From Chytridium lagenaria (lineage: Eukaryota > Chytridiomycota > Chytridiomycetes > Chytridiales > Chytridiaceae), in the NCBI GenBank assembly GCA_025449115.1, contig JAHLKC010000105.1, positions 1-64,000 of the forward strand: DNA of 64,000 bases, written 5' to 3'. Shown one piece after another: positions 33,487-44,699 of the stretch; the first letter of the stretch is position 1; the number at the start of each line of letters is the position of its first letter. The notes below the pieces were generated by a model. It was given only the letters and a program-made list of their open reading frames with translations, did not search any database and was not told where the DNA came from. The position numbers were made by a program, and so were the translations under genes.

Positions 33487-35139
33487 ATGGCCTCTTCAGC
33501 TTACCGGTGAGCCCATCATAGCTGATGATTGCACTCATGGCTCTTTTACTGATTTTTTTATCCAGATCCCCAGACTACACAGTCCCAAAACTCCAGGATG
33601 AGCTTCGGAAACGAAAGGTTAGATCGATGCAAGCCCAACGTCTTATCACTTCTAGCTCCCCATGTAGGCAAGAAAGCTCAACTGTATCGAACGCTCGAAC
33701 TCAGAAGGGCATCAAATCAAAGCCGCGACCATCCGATGATCAACCTATTTCTCGTAAGGCGTGGGTTTTCGCATCCACTGACGATGTTGTAGCAAGGAGC
33801 GACGAAGAAAGGAACTATCAAACTCCGATCGGGTTACTGTGTGGACGTCTCCGTTTACAATCTCAAAGTTCTTTGTACTTTACATGGTTGCGTCATAGGG
33901 ATGGCCTTGTTGCTTTGTCAAAGCAGAAGTTGGTCATTGGCGGCTTTGGCGGCAGCGGCAGCTTCGATAGTTTATGCCTATGTTCAGGAAGGATACATAC
34001 ACCGGTGGAGATCTTTTTGAGGTGTTTTTTTTGCTGAGTTGGATTAGTTTCTTCGTCTTGCTGAATGAGGTGCTTTTGGTATGGATGGTGGGTGATGCTT
34101 GGAATGCCTCTTCGATCGGTCTTGGGACTGGTTTCATATTTTTGTTTTGTTTCTTGGACCTCACTTGCCCAGTCACTATGGCAGCTTACAATGGGGAGTT
34201 TGGACTTTCAGGACCGAGGATTGGAAAGGTACAGGCAGACAAGCACCTGTTCTAAAGAGATATTGCAGGTTCATCTGTCAACACACCTGGAACTATGGAA
34301 GCCATTACAGTGGATTCGCATCTTCTCCAAGATTCGGCTGGAGAGTTTCTTCTGGGGACTAGGAACGCTATTGGAGAGCTTCCTCTTATTTCGTCGCAAG
34401 GGCAAGCGGCGAAGCCGGGAAGGACGATGCTGATTTTAATAGTATCGAAAGGATTCTGGAAAAGAATCCACTCGAGAGGACTGTGATGGAAAGAGGGCAG
34501 GTGGCCGTCTACTTCGTCGTTCAAAAGCTCGGATTTATTGGAATCGTTTTAAGCGCATCGGTAAACTTTATTTTAGTTTCAAAATGCGGTACTCACTTTT
34601 TTCAAGATTCCCAATCCCTTATTCGACCTCGCTGGCATCATCTGCGGGCATTTCGGCGTTCCCTTCCTTACCTTTTTTGGAGCAACCTTTATTGGAAAAG
34701 CTTGCGTCAAGAACTTTGCTCAGAGCTTTATGATAATCTTGCTTTTCTCTGAGGAGATTTTAGAAGTAGTTTTAAAGAGGCTCAAGACTTCAGTTCCCGC
34801 TCTTCACAATATTGTTCAGGATTCCTAGACTCCCAGGTTCGGCAATTTGGCAAGGGTCCAGTGGGTAGTTGAGGAAAAAAAGATCGATTCGGTTTTTTCG
34901 GTGAGGAACCTTTCTAATAATGGGATTTTTAACATCGCTTCCCTTAGCCTGCAAATATCGTAGGAATCCTTTGGAATGCGCTTCTCGGCGGAATGGTGCT
35001 CTATTTTCTCCTTTCTATGGTGGAAGCCCTTGCTCTCCAGGAAATGAAGAGGCGTCACGACCGGGAACTCATCGAATTGAAGCGTGAATTTGCTGCAAAC
35101 CACATCAAGGACAAATCAGCTTCAGCCACATCTTCATAA
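33487..35139 (+). CDS. VMP1-like vacuole membrane protein with N-terminal SAP-like segment
   Basis: Exon 1 encodes MASSAYR; exon 2 reads [16 protein letters not shown], and a later segment [11 protein letters not shown], together resembling a SAP helix-loop-helix. Membrane segments follow ([30 protein letters not shown]). Then come the VMP1 blocks: [98 protein letters not shown] and [21 protein letters not shown], ending at 35139. VMP1 is a DedA/VTT-superfamily ER scramblase needed for autophagosome formation in animals and amoebae. At least four single-base gaps break the conserved central blocks. Identity is confident; the SAP part is tentative. Confidence 0.88.
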
Positions 35140-35225
35140 TCCACTTAATAACTCAATAACATAATTTCTGACACCCTGTAAACGAGTTGGTCGCTAAAGA
35201 TTAACGGAAAACGTTATATTGAGGT

Positions 35226-36812
35226 CTATCTACTATGTGAAATTTGATGATGGGCACCCGTGAGATGACTTGGGGAATTGTGAAAGAGGGACTTCCACAT
35301 AAAGGCTTCAGAGAGCAGTAGTTCAATGTCTTTTTCATCCAGGATGCCGTAGGCAGAGATTGTAGAAAAATCATGACTTCTTGGAAATCCATCTTTCGAA
35401 GCTGTTCTGACCATTTCACGAGGAAAGCGGCACAGACGTACAGATGGAAATCTGAGAATCCGTCTGAACCTTCAGCCTGTGCATGGCGTGAGAAAACGCG
35501 CCATGGAGAATGAAAGACGAACCTGGTAGGAGTCCCACATGCGAATGTATTTTTGAGGGAAAGTTCGCGCATCAGAAGGCAATTCATCCAACGGAACGCG
35601 AATTGAATGAATTCTACGCCTTGCGCCTGTAAGTGTGCAAACAGTGGCGCTAAACCAGAAAAGTACATAAGGGAAGAGTGTGAGTTCAAGATAAGGCAAT
35701 TGAACGAATTAGATCGCTTCATCATGAAATAGAAAAGTATAAAATAGTTAATGTTACTACCATCTATCCGATTGATCAGCTCCTTTAACCTGCCAATTTG
35801 ACGTTGAATCCCAGGCTGTGCAAAAGTGTAATTATCCTTTAACAACGGTCAGAATTCAATTCATTTTCAAGAACTAACCTGAATCCGTCTAGTAGCTTTG
35901 CAAGGCACCAATAGCTATCCGCCTCAACTTCCGACAATACTTTTTTGCTGATTTTATCAACAGATGTCGTCTCGACATCATCGGCTATTAATTCCGTTTA
36001 GTTCAATCTAATCGTCGCCATTCAAACTCACTCAAATATGACTGTAGAAACACTTGATAGAAAGGCGTGACGAGATCGTTTATGCCTTGAACGTATCCGC
36101 TCGCAGGATGTCTTATCGCCCAGCAATAAAGTATTCTCTCCAATGACTTTGGTAAGACAAGGTGAGCCATCCAAACCATTTCCGAAAGCGCGAAATCTCT
36201 CGCACATACCTGCTGAATCCGTGCATTTTGATAAAGGGGTATCGTAGCATTCGTGCGTTGGATGTCAATGTGTATTTGATGTTGAAGGGATTGATCTAAT
36301 GCAGCGCAATCCTCTCCGAAAGACTGCTGAACATAATCCTCGTACTCCTTTCGTTTCCTTTGCAATGTCGCTTCCCTCCTATCCGAGTTTGCCGGTAAGT
36401 AGCCCTATACATAAAAGTAAATGATGTTAAGACTTCCAAGGCGTCGATCCAGATATAGACAGCATGCAGTCCGCACCATCAAGATTTTCCAGACCATTGG
36501 CCGTATCTCATCAGGAATACCCATCCAACTCAGTTTCTTGAGCTGCTCCAAGTCGACATTGGTGGATTCCAGGATATTCTTGAACTTTGTGAATCGGATC
36601 GCTTTCGCATTTAACTCCGCGACGGCACCGAGCATCTTTGCTTCCTCCTTCGCTGGACTTGCGCCGTTTTTGCTGGGAACAACGGCCCCATTTTTCGCTG
36701 CTAGATGCATCCCGGAAGCAGTTAGGCAAGGGCTTCAGCAAAGCTACGGCATGGGCGATGGGTATAGACACATACTCGGCTTTCCAGACATTTTGCTCTT
36801 CCCAAAGTCCAT
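35226..36812 (-). CDS. TBC-domain RabGAP (Gyp1/TBC1D22 type)
   Basis: Rab GTPase-activating protein. The start is uncertain: ATG 36812 with a GTATGT intron, or ATG 36710. Blocks in order: LKKLSWMGIPDEIRPMVWKIL (TBC start); QIHIDIQRTNATIPLYQNARIQ (IxxDxxRT arginine-finger motif); RILYCWAIRHPASGYVQGIND (YxQGxN glutamine-finger motif); the short exons ADSYWCLAKLLDG and DNYTFAQPGIQRQIGRL; FAFRWMNCLLMREL; IRMWDSYQ|AEGSDGFSDFHLY; and LLLSEAFMWKSLFHNSPSHL at the end. Both catalytic fingers are visible. The order matches Gyp1/TBC1D22, Golgi Rab1-type GAPs. One base shift separates FLQSLPTA from DEKDIELLL near 35345. Confidence 0.88.
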
Positions 36813-36976
36813 GCGACTGTCAATGGAGGCCTTGGAATTTATTATTCAGTGCAACATTCACAAGTTTTTGGAGAGCTTCGCCGATGATTTTATTACTAAC
36901 GAACTAAGTATACGAAGGCACGGGGTAATATACACGTGCGAGATATGTACAAAAGAAGAGACGCCATAAGATGATA

Positions 36977-38446
36977 TCAAAGGAAGTAGTCAGGTGCGGG
37001 TTTTTTCGCTGGGATTCCGCGGGCGTCCTTAAGATCAGTTAATTTTGCACACAATATGGATCAAAACCTGAGGTGCCGCTTCAAATATCTTGTAATTCGT
37101 CGAAAGGTTATCTCCCAGCTCTAATATGGCTGCCACGTTACCGCATCTGGTAAATAGCATAAGATGTCTTCACCGCGCTTTGAATATGACTCACCTATAA
37201 CAGTAATTTGGCGCAGACCAAACTGTAACTATGCGATCATTGAACATTTGCTTGTATCCCTCCATAACCAGCTGATGGGCACGAGCGATAAACTCCAAAT
37301 TATTGGATTGAATAAACTGAATAAACGAACAAAAAAATGGGGAAACAAAAAAGTTAATAAAAAACGAACTTCAGCGAACCTGCTCACATTTTGTACAATA
37401 TCACCACCGAAAAGAAAACCAGCACCTCTCGGACTCAGGCCCCAACCTTCAATATCTATATAGACGTCAGATAACATATAATAAAACGTAGGGTACCTTC
37501 GGGATCGGACCATAATAGATCGCACATAGCCCCGTCATGAGGGACTTCTTGCTTTCTATCTATTGACCTTATCTAAGGTATGGTTAAATGGAAATTCAAT
37601 GCGTTTTTGTATTTCAAAGAAAAACGGTAAATATGTACCTGGTCAATCGTCGTAATGGAAGGTGAAAGTCCGCCATGCACGCAAAACACCTTATCATCAA
37701 TGATAGCAGCCAAACTTAGATAGTCGAATATTTCGCAGCAGTATCGCCAGACATTGACCGAGCCGTATTTCCTCAAACATTCATCATAAAATCCATACAC
37801 CTGCGTGATTTGCCTTGATTCGTGATTTCCTCGAATAAGTGTTATCCTGTCTGGATATCGAACCTAATAAAGTTCAAAAGCTGATAAAAAAGTAAATAAA
37901 AAAATACCTTCAAAGCCAGTAGGAGGAGAAAAGTTTCGACCGAGTAAAACCCTCTGTCCACGAAGTCGCCTAAAGAGCAAATGAGTTGGTCCGATTTTCT
38001 TTACAGAAGACATAGAGATGTCTAGGGGTGTTTCAACTGTAGGTTTCTCACCCATAAAAAGGTAGCTGGTTTGAGGGCATTCACCCCCCGTAGCGAACAG
38101 CTCCTTCAAATCGTAAAACTGCCCATGAATGTCTCCACATATCTGGTAAAGATGCTGAGCTATTGAAACCAACGGTTTTATCCTTACAGTAACAGGAGCA
38201 TCTACTCTTTGAACATTACTCTCCTCGATGAGAATCTCCCTTGCCTTGTTGCAAAGATCCCTAACATCGCTCTCTGAGATGATTTCGCATCTTCGCAGTT
38301 GTTCAATCTGACTTCAGATACAAAAGCAGAACATCACAGAAACATACAAAAAGGAAAGCTTCGTCAGCATTCACATCATAATATCGTTTACAAGCCGATT
38401 TCGTAGCAGTAATCTGTAGCACTCACCGGTCAAGATCGCTACCCAT
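36977..38446 (-). CDS. PPH3: Serine/threonine-protein phosphatase 4 catalytic subunit
   Basis: Metal-dependent PPP-family phosphatase. Start MGSDLDR at 38446, then after an intron [20 protein letters not shown] and [19 protein letters not shown]. Metal and catalytic motifs follow: [15 protein letters not shown] (GDxHG), [14 protein letters not shown] (GDxxDRG), [20 protein letters not shown] (GNHE) and VHGGLSPSI, with [13 protein letters not shown] further on. The C-terminus has [14 protein letters not shown] and [10 protein letters not shown], the methylated Leu tail. The sequence resembles PP4C more than PP2A or PP6, especially the N-terminus. PP4 acts in DNA-damage recovery and at microtubule-organising centres. 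About eight small introns. It lies head to head with MZT1. Confidence 0.93.
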
Positions 38447-38527
38447 CAGGGTCGTGGCTAAGTGTGGAATAGGTGAGATCCAAGCAAATTTTTATCGGAA
38501 CCAGTCATTTGTCCAGCTCCGCAAACC

Positions 38528-38758
38528 ATGAATACCAACAGTAGCATCAACAGCTCCTCGCGAGCAGCAGAAGCCAAGGAGACGCTCGACATTACTTACG
38601 AGATATCGCTTCTACTCAACACAGGACTGGACAAGGATGCACTCGCGACATGCATTTCGCTATGCGAGATGGGCGTAAACCCTGAAGCACTCGCGGCCGT
38701 CATCAAGGAGCTGAAAAGAGAGGCAAGAGCTCTTCAAGTTGAAATGGATTCAGCATGA
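38528..38758 (+). CDS. MZT1: Mitotic-spindle organizing protein 1 (MOZART1)
   Basis: An intact single-exon gene of 76 residues. The core TLDITYEISLLLNTGLDKDA, ATCISLCEMGVNPEALAAVI and KELKREARALQ is the MOZART1 three-helix fold, close in length to human MZT1 (82). MZT1 binds the N-termini of gamma-tubulin complex proteins and is needed to assemble and activate gamma-TuRC at spindle poles. Its ATG lies 81 bp from the divergent PP4C ATG. Confidence 0.93.
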   Translation: MNTNSSINSSSRAAEAKETLDITYEISLLLNTGLDKDALATCISLCEMGVNPEALAAVIKELKREARALQVEMDSA

Positions 38759-39124
38759 ATGCGATATGGGCCATGGCGCCCTTTTTCAGAACAACTACCG
38801 GACCCAAGTTGCTGGAACATTCTCCACAGGCAAGACCGTCGTTACATCAACCACAAATTTTCCACCTCCACCAGCAATAACACGACATCATCCTCCTCCA
38901 TACCCATAGACCATTCCTCCACTTTTCTGTGTATTCTTTGCAGCATCACAGTAAAATACAGAGACCAAAATTATTAGTAACTAACGTCAAGTATCCGTTC
39001 AAGCCTCCATCCCAGTTCCAAAAGGCTGTCGTCATTCTAATTTTTTTTTTTTGCTCTGGCCATTTTGTGTGCATCATTATTTGGGGAAGAACAAGAACTT
39101 CACCCAGATTCAAGATCGCTCGCA

Positions 39125-40035
39125 ATGGTAGGTGTTGCTCCCGCTGCTGTCCGCTGTCAACTGGGCGGGCTGCATACTGTGCTTTTGGAGATGATTAGAA
39201 CTAACAGTGCAACCCTTCATTCTTGTAGAAACTGTTTGAGCACACACAATACTTTAACCACTCTTGGGACACCCTTACCGCTGCTAACTGGAGAAAATAT
39301 CCCAACGAACTCTCCTCCCATGTCATCTCCGTAGATATCCTTTCACGTGAGGTTGATCCTCAAACCGGCGTTCTTCGCACAGAGCGACTCCTTTGCTGCA
39401 AACAGAACGCACCACAGATTCTGAGAACGCTGGGCCTGCCCATCCCAGAAGTTGCTTACTTTAGAGAGATCTCGGAGCTGGACCCAAATGTTAAAGAGTA
39501 CACCGCAAACACCTTCAACCTTTCTTTAAAAAACATCATGAGCGTTCACGAGACCGTTATTTTCAGAGAAGGAGTATCATCCTCTGAAGCCACAGAACTA
39601 GTCATTTCACCATCTACCTCCACTCCCTCTGTCGCCACTTCCTCCACTCAGGTCTCTTACCCTAATACCGAATATTCGTCTGCCTTAATTTCCTCCTCAC
39701 CGAAGCCTTCATGGACCACGTATCTCTGGCCATCATCGTCTGCAACACTGGCATCACCATCTGTCCCCTCTGCCCCTTCCACTTCCTCAGGTACTGGCAT
39801 CACGGAGTTTGTGCAGCAAGCCCGCTTCCAGGCTTGTGGCTTCGTCTCGCTTGCCCGGATATTGGAGGAAGCCGCCGCCAGCCGCTTTAAAGCAAACGCG
39901 AGTACTGGGAAGAAAGCACTGGATATCGTCATTGAAAAGATATTGGAGGAAGCAAGGGCGATGGAGGGGAAGGCTCAGGCTGTGGTTGACGGTTTTAACG
40001 AGTTGACATCGAAGAAGTCTTCACCAGCATCCTGA
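39125..40035 (+). CDS. PRELI/MSF1-domain (Ups-type) mitochondrial lipid transfer protein
   Basis: The large exon 39229-40035 encodes a PRELI/MSF1 domain: LFEHTQYFNHSWDTLTAANW, KYPNELSSHVISVDILSREV, LRTERLLCCKQNAPQIL, FNLSLKNIMSVHETVIF and a C-terminal FVQQARFQACGFVSLARIL...VIEKILEEA helix. A Ser/Thr/Pro-rich insert (about 39590-39790) breaks the domain before the last helices. The family (Ups1/2, PRELID) moves phosphatidic acid or phosphatidylserine across the mitochondrial intermembrane space with Mdm35/TRIAP1. The likely start is the ATG at 39125, followed directly by a GTAGGT intron (39128-39228), so exon 1 would be the start codon alone. The next in-frame ATG would lose half the domain. 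Confidence 0.85.
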
Positions 40036-40412
40036 CATTGAGTCTTTTTAATTGGCTGAACGATCCTCATCCTCCGATTTACGCTTGCTATGTTGAGCAG
40101 TCATTCTCCACAACCGTCACTTGCATTGTATCGCGTTATTATTACCCGCGCATGTTTTTATTATTTCTTTCTTTTTTCACATAAACGAATTTATTGCATG
40201 AGACCGTGGGATCGGATTTGTATTTGAGGACAAGGGCGTAAGGGATGAAGATCGATGTGTGTTTTGTTATAAAAGCCAATGTCGAGCGGATTTAAGGCAT
40301 AAGAAACCTCCTATACTTTCAGGAAAAAGTGCCTTTGCCCAATTGTGATATTATTAACAGTGGCTGAGGAAATATATAAAATGATCGGATTCTAGCACGA
40401 CTAGCTGTGACC

Positions 40413-41237
40413 TCATTGCTCGGGTGGAAAGTACTCGAGCACGAGCTGGCTATAGATTTTGTAGTCTACAGGTAAGAAACGCAAAAAACAACCAGGTCGA
40501 TATCGTCAATATGCGATTCAATCCAGCTCCTCACAGTAGATAGAGCAACATGGGCAGCTTCATCGTTAGGATACCCATAAATCCCTGTGCTTATGCATGG
40601 GAAAGCCTGATGTGTGTTAGACAGAGAAAGATAAATTTATAAAAATACCAATGTTCTAAGCTTGTTTTCTAAACATAGATTTAAAGAATTCAGATAGCAG
40701 CTTCCGAGGAGTTTTGGATTCGTTTCCATTGGGCCAACCTTTCACTGTCAGCTGAAATAGAGCTGCTGCCGCACTTACCGCATGAATAACTTTTTTCGCT
40801 GGAAGGTTATAGCCTTCTGTGATTTTCGCGTTTCCGGTGGACATCCGCCTAACTTTGAGCATTCTCTAAGTAGCTTCGGTCCCGCGCCACGATGAACGGC
40901 GCCGTCAACTAAAAATAATAATAAAAGTATTATAAGTTTTAACCGTATTGATGAAATAATAATATACAAATATACAGACCTCCTCCTCCACCACGCAGAC
41001 CGCTGTTTGCGGCAGTTACTATGGCATCGAGTGGTAGTCTAGTGATGTCTCCTTGCCAAAGGGATACCTTTGAGTTGATGAGGTTGTTTGCCTTAATAGA
41101 TGTTGCTAAAAAAAAATTAAAATGTAATCATGCAATCACATACTTGTTTCTGGCATCTTGACCGTTTTCTCTCTCAGCATCTTGACGAATTCATACTGCC
41201 CATACCACCTCGCAAGGTTCACCACTTCGGACGGCAT
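40413..41237 (-). CDS. Macrodomain protein (MacroD/AppR-1"-p type)
   Basis: ADP-ribose-binding protein, probably an O-acetyl-ADP-ribose deacetylase or mono-ADP-ribosyl-glutamate hydrolase like MacroD. Exon 1 from ATG 41237 gives [20 protein letters not shown]. Then [20 protein letters not shown] (DxI...N motif, with TAAN where NAAN is usual), [50 protein letters not shown], and [20 protein letters not shown] (GIYG loop) ending IDLVVFC. The natural end [16 protein letters not shown] needs one extra T in a TTT run near 40465. Three or more small introns. Its ATG is 11 bp from the divergent ORF at 41249. Confidence 0.87.
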
Positions 41238-41248
41238 GTTTGGACTAA

Positions 41249-41875
41249 ATGGTTTTTGGGATCGACAATTCTTGGATGCTGGACAGCAAGCAACAAGAGG
41301 AGGATGAGGAGATTTGGGATGATGCGTACATTACGCCGGACTTTCTACGATCTCTGGATGACTTGGAACAATCCATCAATGTGAAGCCACCTCAACCTTC
41401 AGCTGTTGTCCTTTCAAGATCTATGTCGGCGCCGGCCTCTTTAGAAGTAGGTATATAGTTTGATGCTCCAACCTGGGGTCTATTCGCTTATTCCTAGCTG
41501 GTCGCGGTTCGCCATGCTGATGCAACGTATTAGGACAGAGACGAACGAGAATTATCCTCAACGTTCGGGAGCTTAAAAGCAAGTTTAAGAAGGATGGTTG
41601 AGCGTGACGGATTCTCCGGGCTTCAGGTTGTAAACTCGTCACAGTTGTTTTGACCACAAATGAATTATGCATTTACTATGTTTCCTTTTGTGCAGTGTGG
41701 AGCAGCAGTGAGGATAGGCGTTCGGAAGAGTAAAGATGTGGCTAAACCTAACGAACGAGTCTACTATACGGGATACCGGGTTCAAAAAGACAGACTAAGG
41801 CATGAAAATGGCAGGTTATACATAAACCTTGAGCGGGAATCAGCATATTGTGGATGTTGTGGGAGATGAAGATAC
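41249..41875 (+). CDS. Hypothetical protein
   Basis: Not recognised. The first frame (41249-41458) encodes an acidic MVFGIDNSWMLDSKQQEEDE and DAYITPDFLRSLDDLEQSI stretch. A second frame (to about 41870) encodes VRKSKDVAKPNERVYYTGYR and ENGRLYINLERESAYCGCCG. A segment between (LRRMVERDGFSGLQ, near 41590) is in another phase, so this may be three exons with introns or an indel. No domain is assigned. Its start is 11 bp from the divergent macrodomain gene, so one of the two starts may be wrong. Confidence 0.35.
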
Positions 41876-43622
41876 AGAAGATACTTGGGCGTACGGTAAG
41901 AGTGAAACATGACTAGCTCGCTTTTAATGACGTTTATTTTAGATTCCTAAACATGATCACAGCGATTGAGAGTTTAATTGAAAGAGGTTTCTTGAATAGG
42001 AAAATAAATTAATCTCCATAGTATCCACGGAGTCCCTATACTTGGTCGCGTAGGTGATTTTCTGATTTACGGCATCGTCGACCAAGTTGAGCCGCTCGTC
42101 GCCAGATCCCATCCTACCTCCACCTCCTTTACCAACACACCCGAATCACTGATAGATAGAGTTGCATTACTCAAGACCCACCATGGCACTACATCTTTCC
42201 GACACTAAAACCCGACGCATCCCAACTGCCACGTCGTAGCCATGGTCTCCCGTCTCGTCTCCAATTCTTCTATATCGCCGTCTGTTCGTATCTCGCAACA
42301 GAGCCTTCATCCCATTCTTCTTTTGAAGTTACGACGCTGCGGCGGACGTGAGGCTCGGACATAGTTTGCTAGAGCACACGGCTGAGGTTTTGGAGTGGTC
42401 GCGGATGATATCGTCACCGTTCGGGATAAAAGGAAGGACATTTCCGACAACGTAGAGAGATGATGGAAGCTGCGGTGAGCTCTTCAAACTTTACCGAGAT
42501 ATCTGGGAATGCGAGATTGAGTACCGATGGCAGCATGGGAAGTACGGAAGATTTGGAGGGGAAGGGAAAAGGAGACAGTATGTAGGGTCGGGCACGGTAA
42601 TTGGAGTGGTGAAGAGGCATACGATGTGAATGGTAGGAAGGCACTTGAACGCGCTGTGTGGTTTTATGAAGGCAAGCTAGAGACGTTACGTGGGTTGAAG
42701 TGGGTTAATATTGTATTTCCTCATTTTTGATTGCTTGATTAGGATATAGAAATGTTTCATCAAATGTAATCCCTGTCGTTTCGTGAAGTCTGCGAATGGA
42801 GAGAGAGAAAGGCCGGACGGAGCTAACTTCGGCGCACTTTTGATCGAAACCAGTGAGATCTTATGCGCATTGAGAAGAAACTGGTGACTTTTCCGTGTAA
42901 GGTAATATAGATTCTTATAGGATGACGCAAGCGATACCAGATCGAGAAGGAGGATCGCCACTGTTAAAGAGGCCGAGAGGACGACTGATGATTTTGGCTT
43001 AGGACTGCAAATTTGGCGATTCGTTAGCTAAGAATCAGGATAGGCTACCCTATTTGTACTTACATACTCGATATAAAGAGATTTTGGACTTGTAAATAAA
43101 CGCAACGATGATAATTACCCTTTTCATGACGTCTTGCTTTTAAAGTATGTCATAAAGTTGCAACTTAATTGGATGTCTTGGGATTAATATCAAGTTGTGA
43201 CGTTACTGCATGCTGTGGCTCACCAATAAAGATTGAATTGGATTGTTTGAGGAATTCCTCTCTACAGACAAGAAATAAAGAGCTGAGACATAAAAAATGG
43301 TGAAACATGTGTTTGATAGCCAACTCAAAATAACATTTCAATATTCCAGAAAACGTAACCGACGGGTAATGGACGAAATATAATATCCAGAACTTCTTTC
43401 GCGGTCAGCGCCATCTCACCTTTGAGAACCACAAGTTAAAAAAAAAACCATCACATTCAAGTACAGTGATACTTTCAAAACCTGCAGCTCATGATAGGTA
43501 TAATGCTTGACGACAATTTAGGCCAACAAAGAATTCAAGAAGTAGCGTCATCACAGTCCGAAGAGGCGGTGGTGGAAGGAAGAGACTCTACAGGAAAGTC
43601 AAAGCCAAAAAGCTGTGAAAGC
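41876..43622. other. Region without a supported gene
   Basis: Several frames of 60-90 residues occur (for example 42414-42644 minus, 42527-42730 plus, 42686-42961 minus). The last begins MAILLLDLVSLASSYKNLYY and could be part of an unrecognised exon. They overlap in opposite senses and show no family motif, so none is called. Confidence 0.35.
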
Positions 43623-44690
43623 TCAGAGCACCGCCGAAGCTAAGTCTTTTGCCATTTCGATTCCCATTACACCAAAAGGAAGCTGCGCAAGTGTGGGGAG
43701 CTTGGAAAGCTTGGGCGAGACTGCATTACCCATAACGTAGTTTATGCCAGCGTCAACCATCAGATCCACATGCTCTACGTGGTTAATTTCGGGAACATCA
43801 TCACCCATAAAGTCCATATTCTCTGCGTGATCCTTCTCGAAATCATCGTTACCCCTCAAATCCACACCCTCTTCGTAATTATTGTCAAGTATCAAAGCAT
43901 CTGCATAAACATTGGCGGAATTGTCGTCACCCATCGAACCCGCAGTTTCTGAGTGATCATCACCGAGATTGTAATCGCCCGTCTGGCTCATTCTCTTCAT
44001 GTGATCATTGTCAAAGTTAACGTCGTCGTTCAAACCCATACTCTCTGCATGATTCTATCACTCGTCAAATCCACGCGCTCTGCGTGGTCATTATCGAGAT
44101 TTTGGCCACCCATCAAACACACATTCTCTCCGTGAATATAGTCGGAATCATTTTCGGCAACCAAAGCTATATTCTCTGAGAAACGAAGTCAAGGTCATGT
44201 CAACAGCTAAGCTCACACTCTTTGCGTGATCGTTTTCCCACTTCATCGTCATCCATAAAACCCACACTCTTTGCATGGATACCCGGTGGGATAACTTTCA
44301 CCTGTCAAACTCACACTCTCTGAGTGATTATTGTTGAGGCTATCCATCAAACCAATACTCTCTGCGTGAATATCTGCGGGATTATCACCACCCATCAACT
44401 CCTTATTGTGAGCATGATCATTGTCGAAATCATTGTCACTCAACAAATTCACGTCCTCTGCGCGATTAATCTGAGAATTATGGCTATTCGTTAACTCCGA
44501 ATTCTCAACTTGATTATTGGCGAGATTATCCCAAGCAAGCTAAAACTCTTTCCGTAGCCGAAGCTTCCTGCTTTTCAAGGCATACTGTACAGTCACACTC
44601 TTCCTGTTTTGACAATGCCGAGACTTCGAGCGTTATCTCTTCCAATTTGGCATGCCTTGCTGTTGCACGGTTCACCATTTTTCTCTGCCA
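43623..44690 (-). CDS. Acidic protein made of about 16-residue tandem repeats
   Basis: Not recognised. On the minus strand an N-terminal part (from about 44680) reads MVNRATARHAKLEEITLEVS and ECDCTVCLEKQEA. It is followed by some 14-16 imperfect Asp/Asn/His-rich repeats of the type (H)AExxxLMGDDxxxxxN, and ends in a unique hydrophobic tail (LPTLAQLPFGVMGIEMAKDL). Frames 44249-44452 and 43623-44039 carry most of it; between them the phase changes, so there is an indel or a break. The regular His-Ala-Glu and Gly-Asp-Asp positions could bind metal, but that is speculation. Confidence 0.5.
43755..44540. repeat. Coding minisatellite, unit about 45-50 bp
   Basis: On the plus strand a core of the type CACACTCTCTGCGTGAT recurs roughly every 45-50 bp, with ATCATCACCCATCAAA-like ends, about 14-16 times with strong decay between units. 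One unit near 43861-43935 looks expanded. It encodes the acidic repeats on the minus strand. Confidence 0.75.
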
Positions 44691-44699
44691 TGGAAATCA

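Noticed and set aside
34128..34175. A GTTTCA...TTGCCCAG segment in VMP1 that looks like a short intron
   Set aside because: In another phase it encodes [11 protein letters not shown], one of the most conserved VMP1 blocks, so single-base gaps explain it better than splicing.
43755..44540. CRISPR-like array
   Set aside because: The repeats are diverged, contiguous and encode protein repeats; there are no unique spacers and the DNA is eukaryotic.
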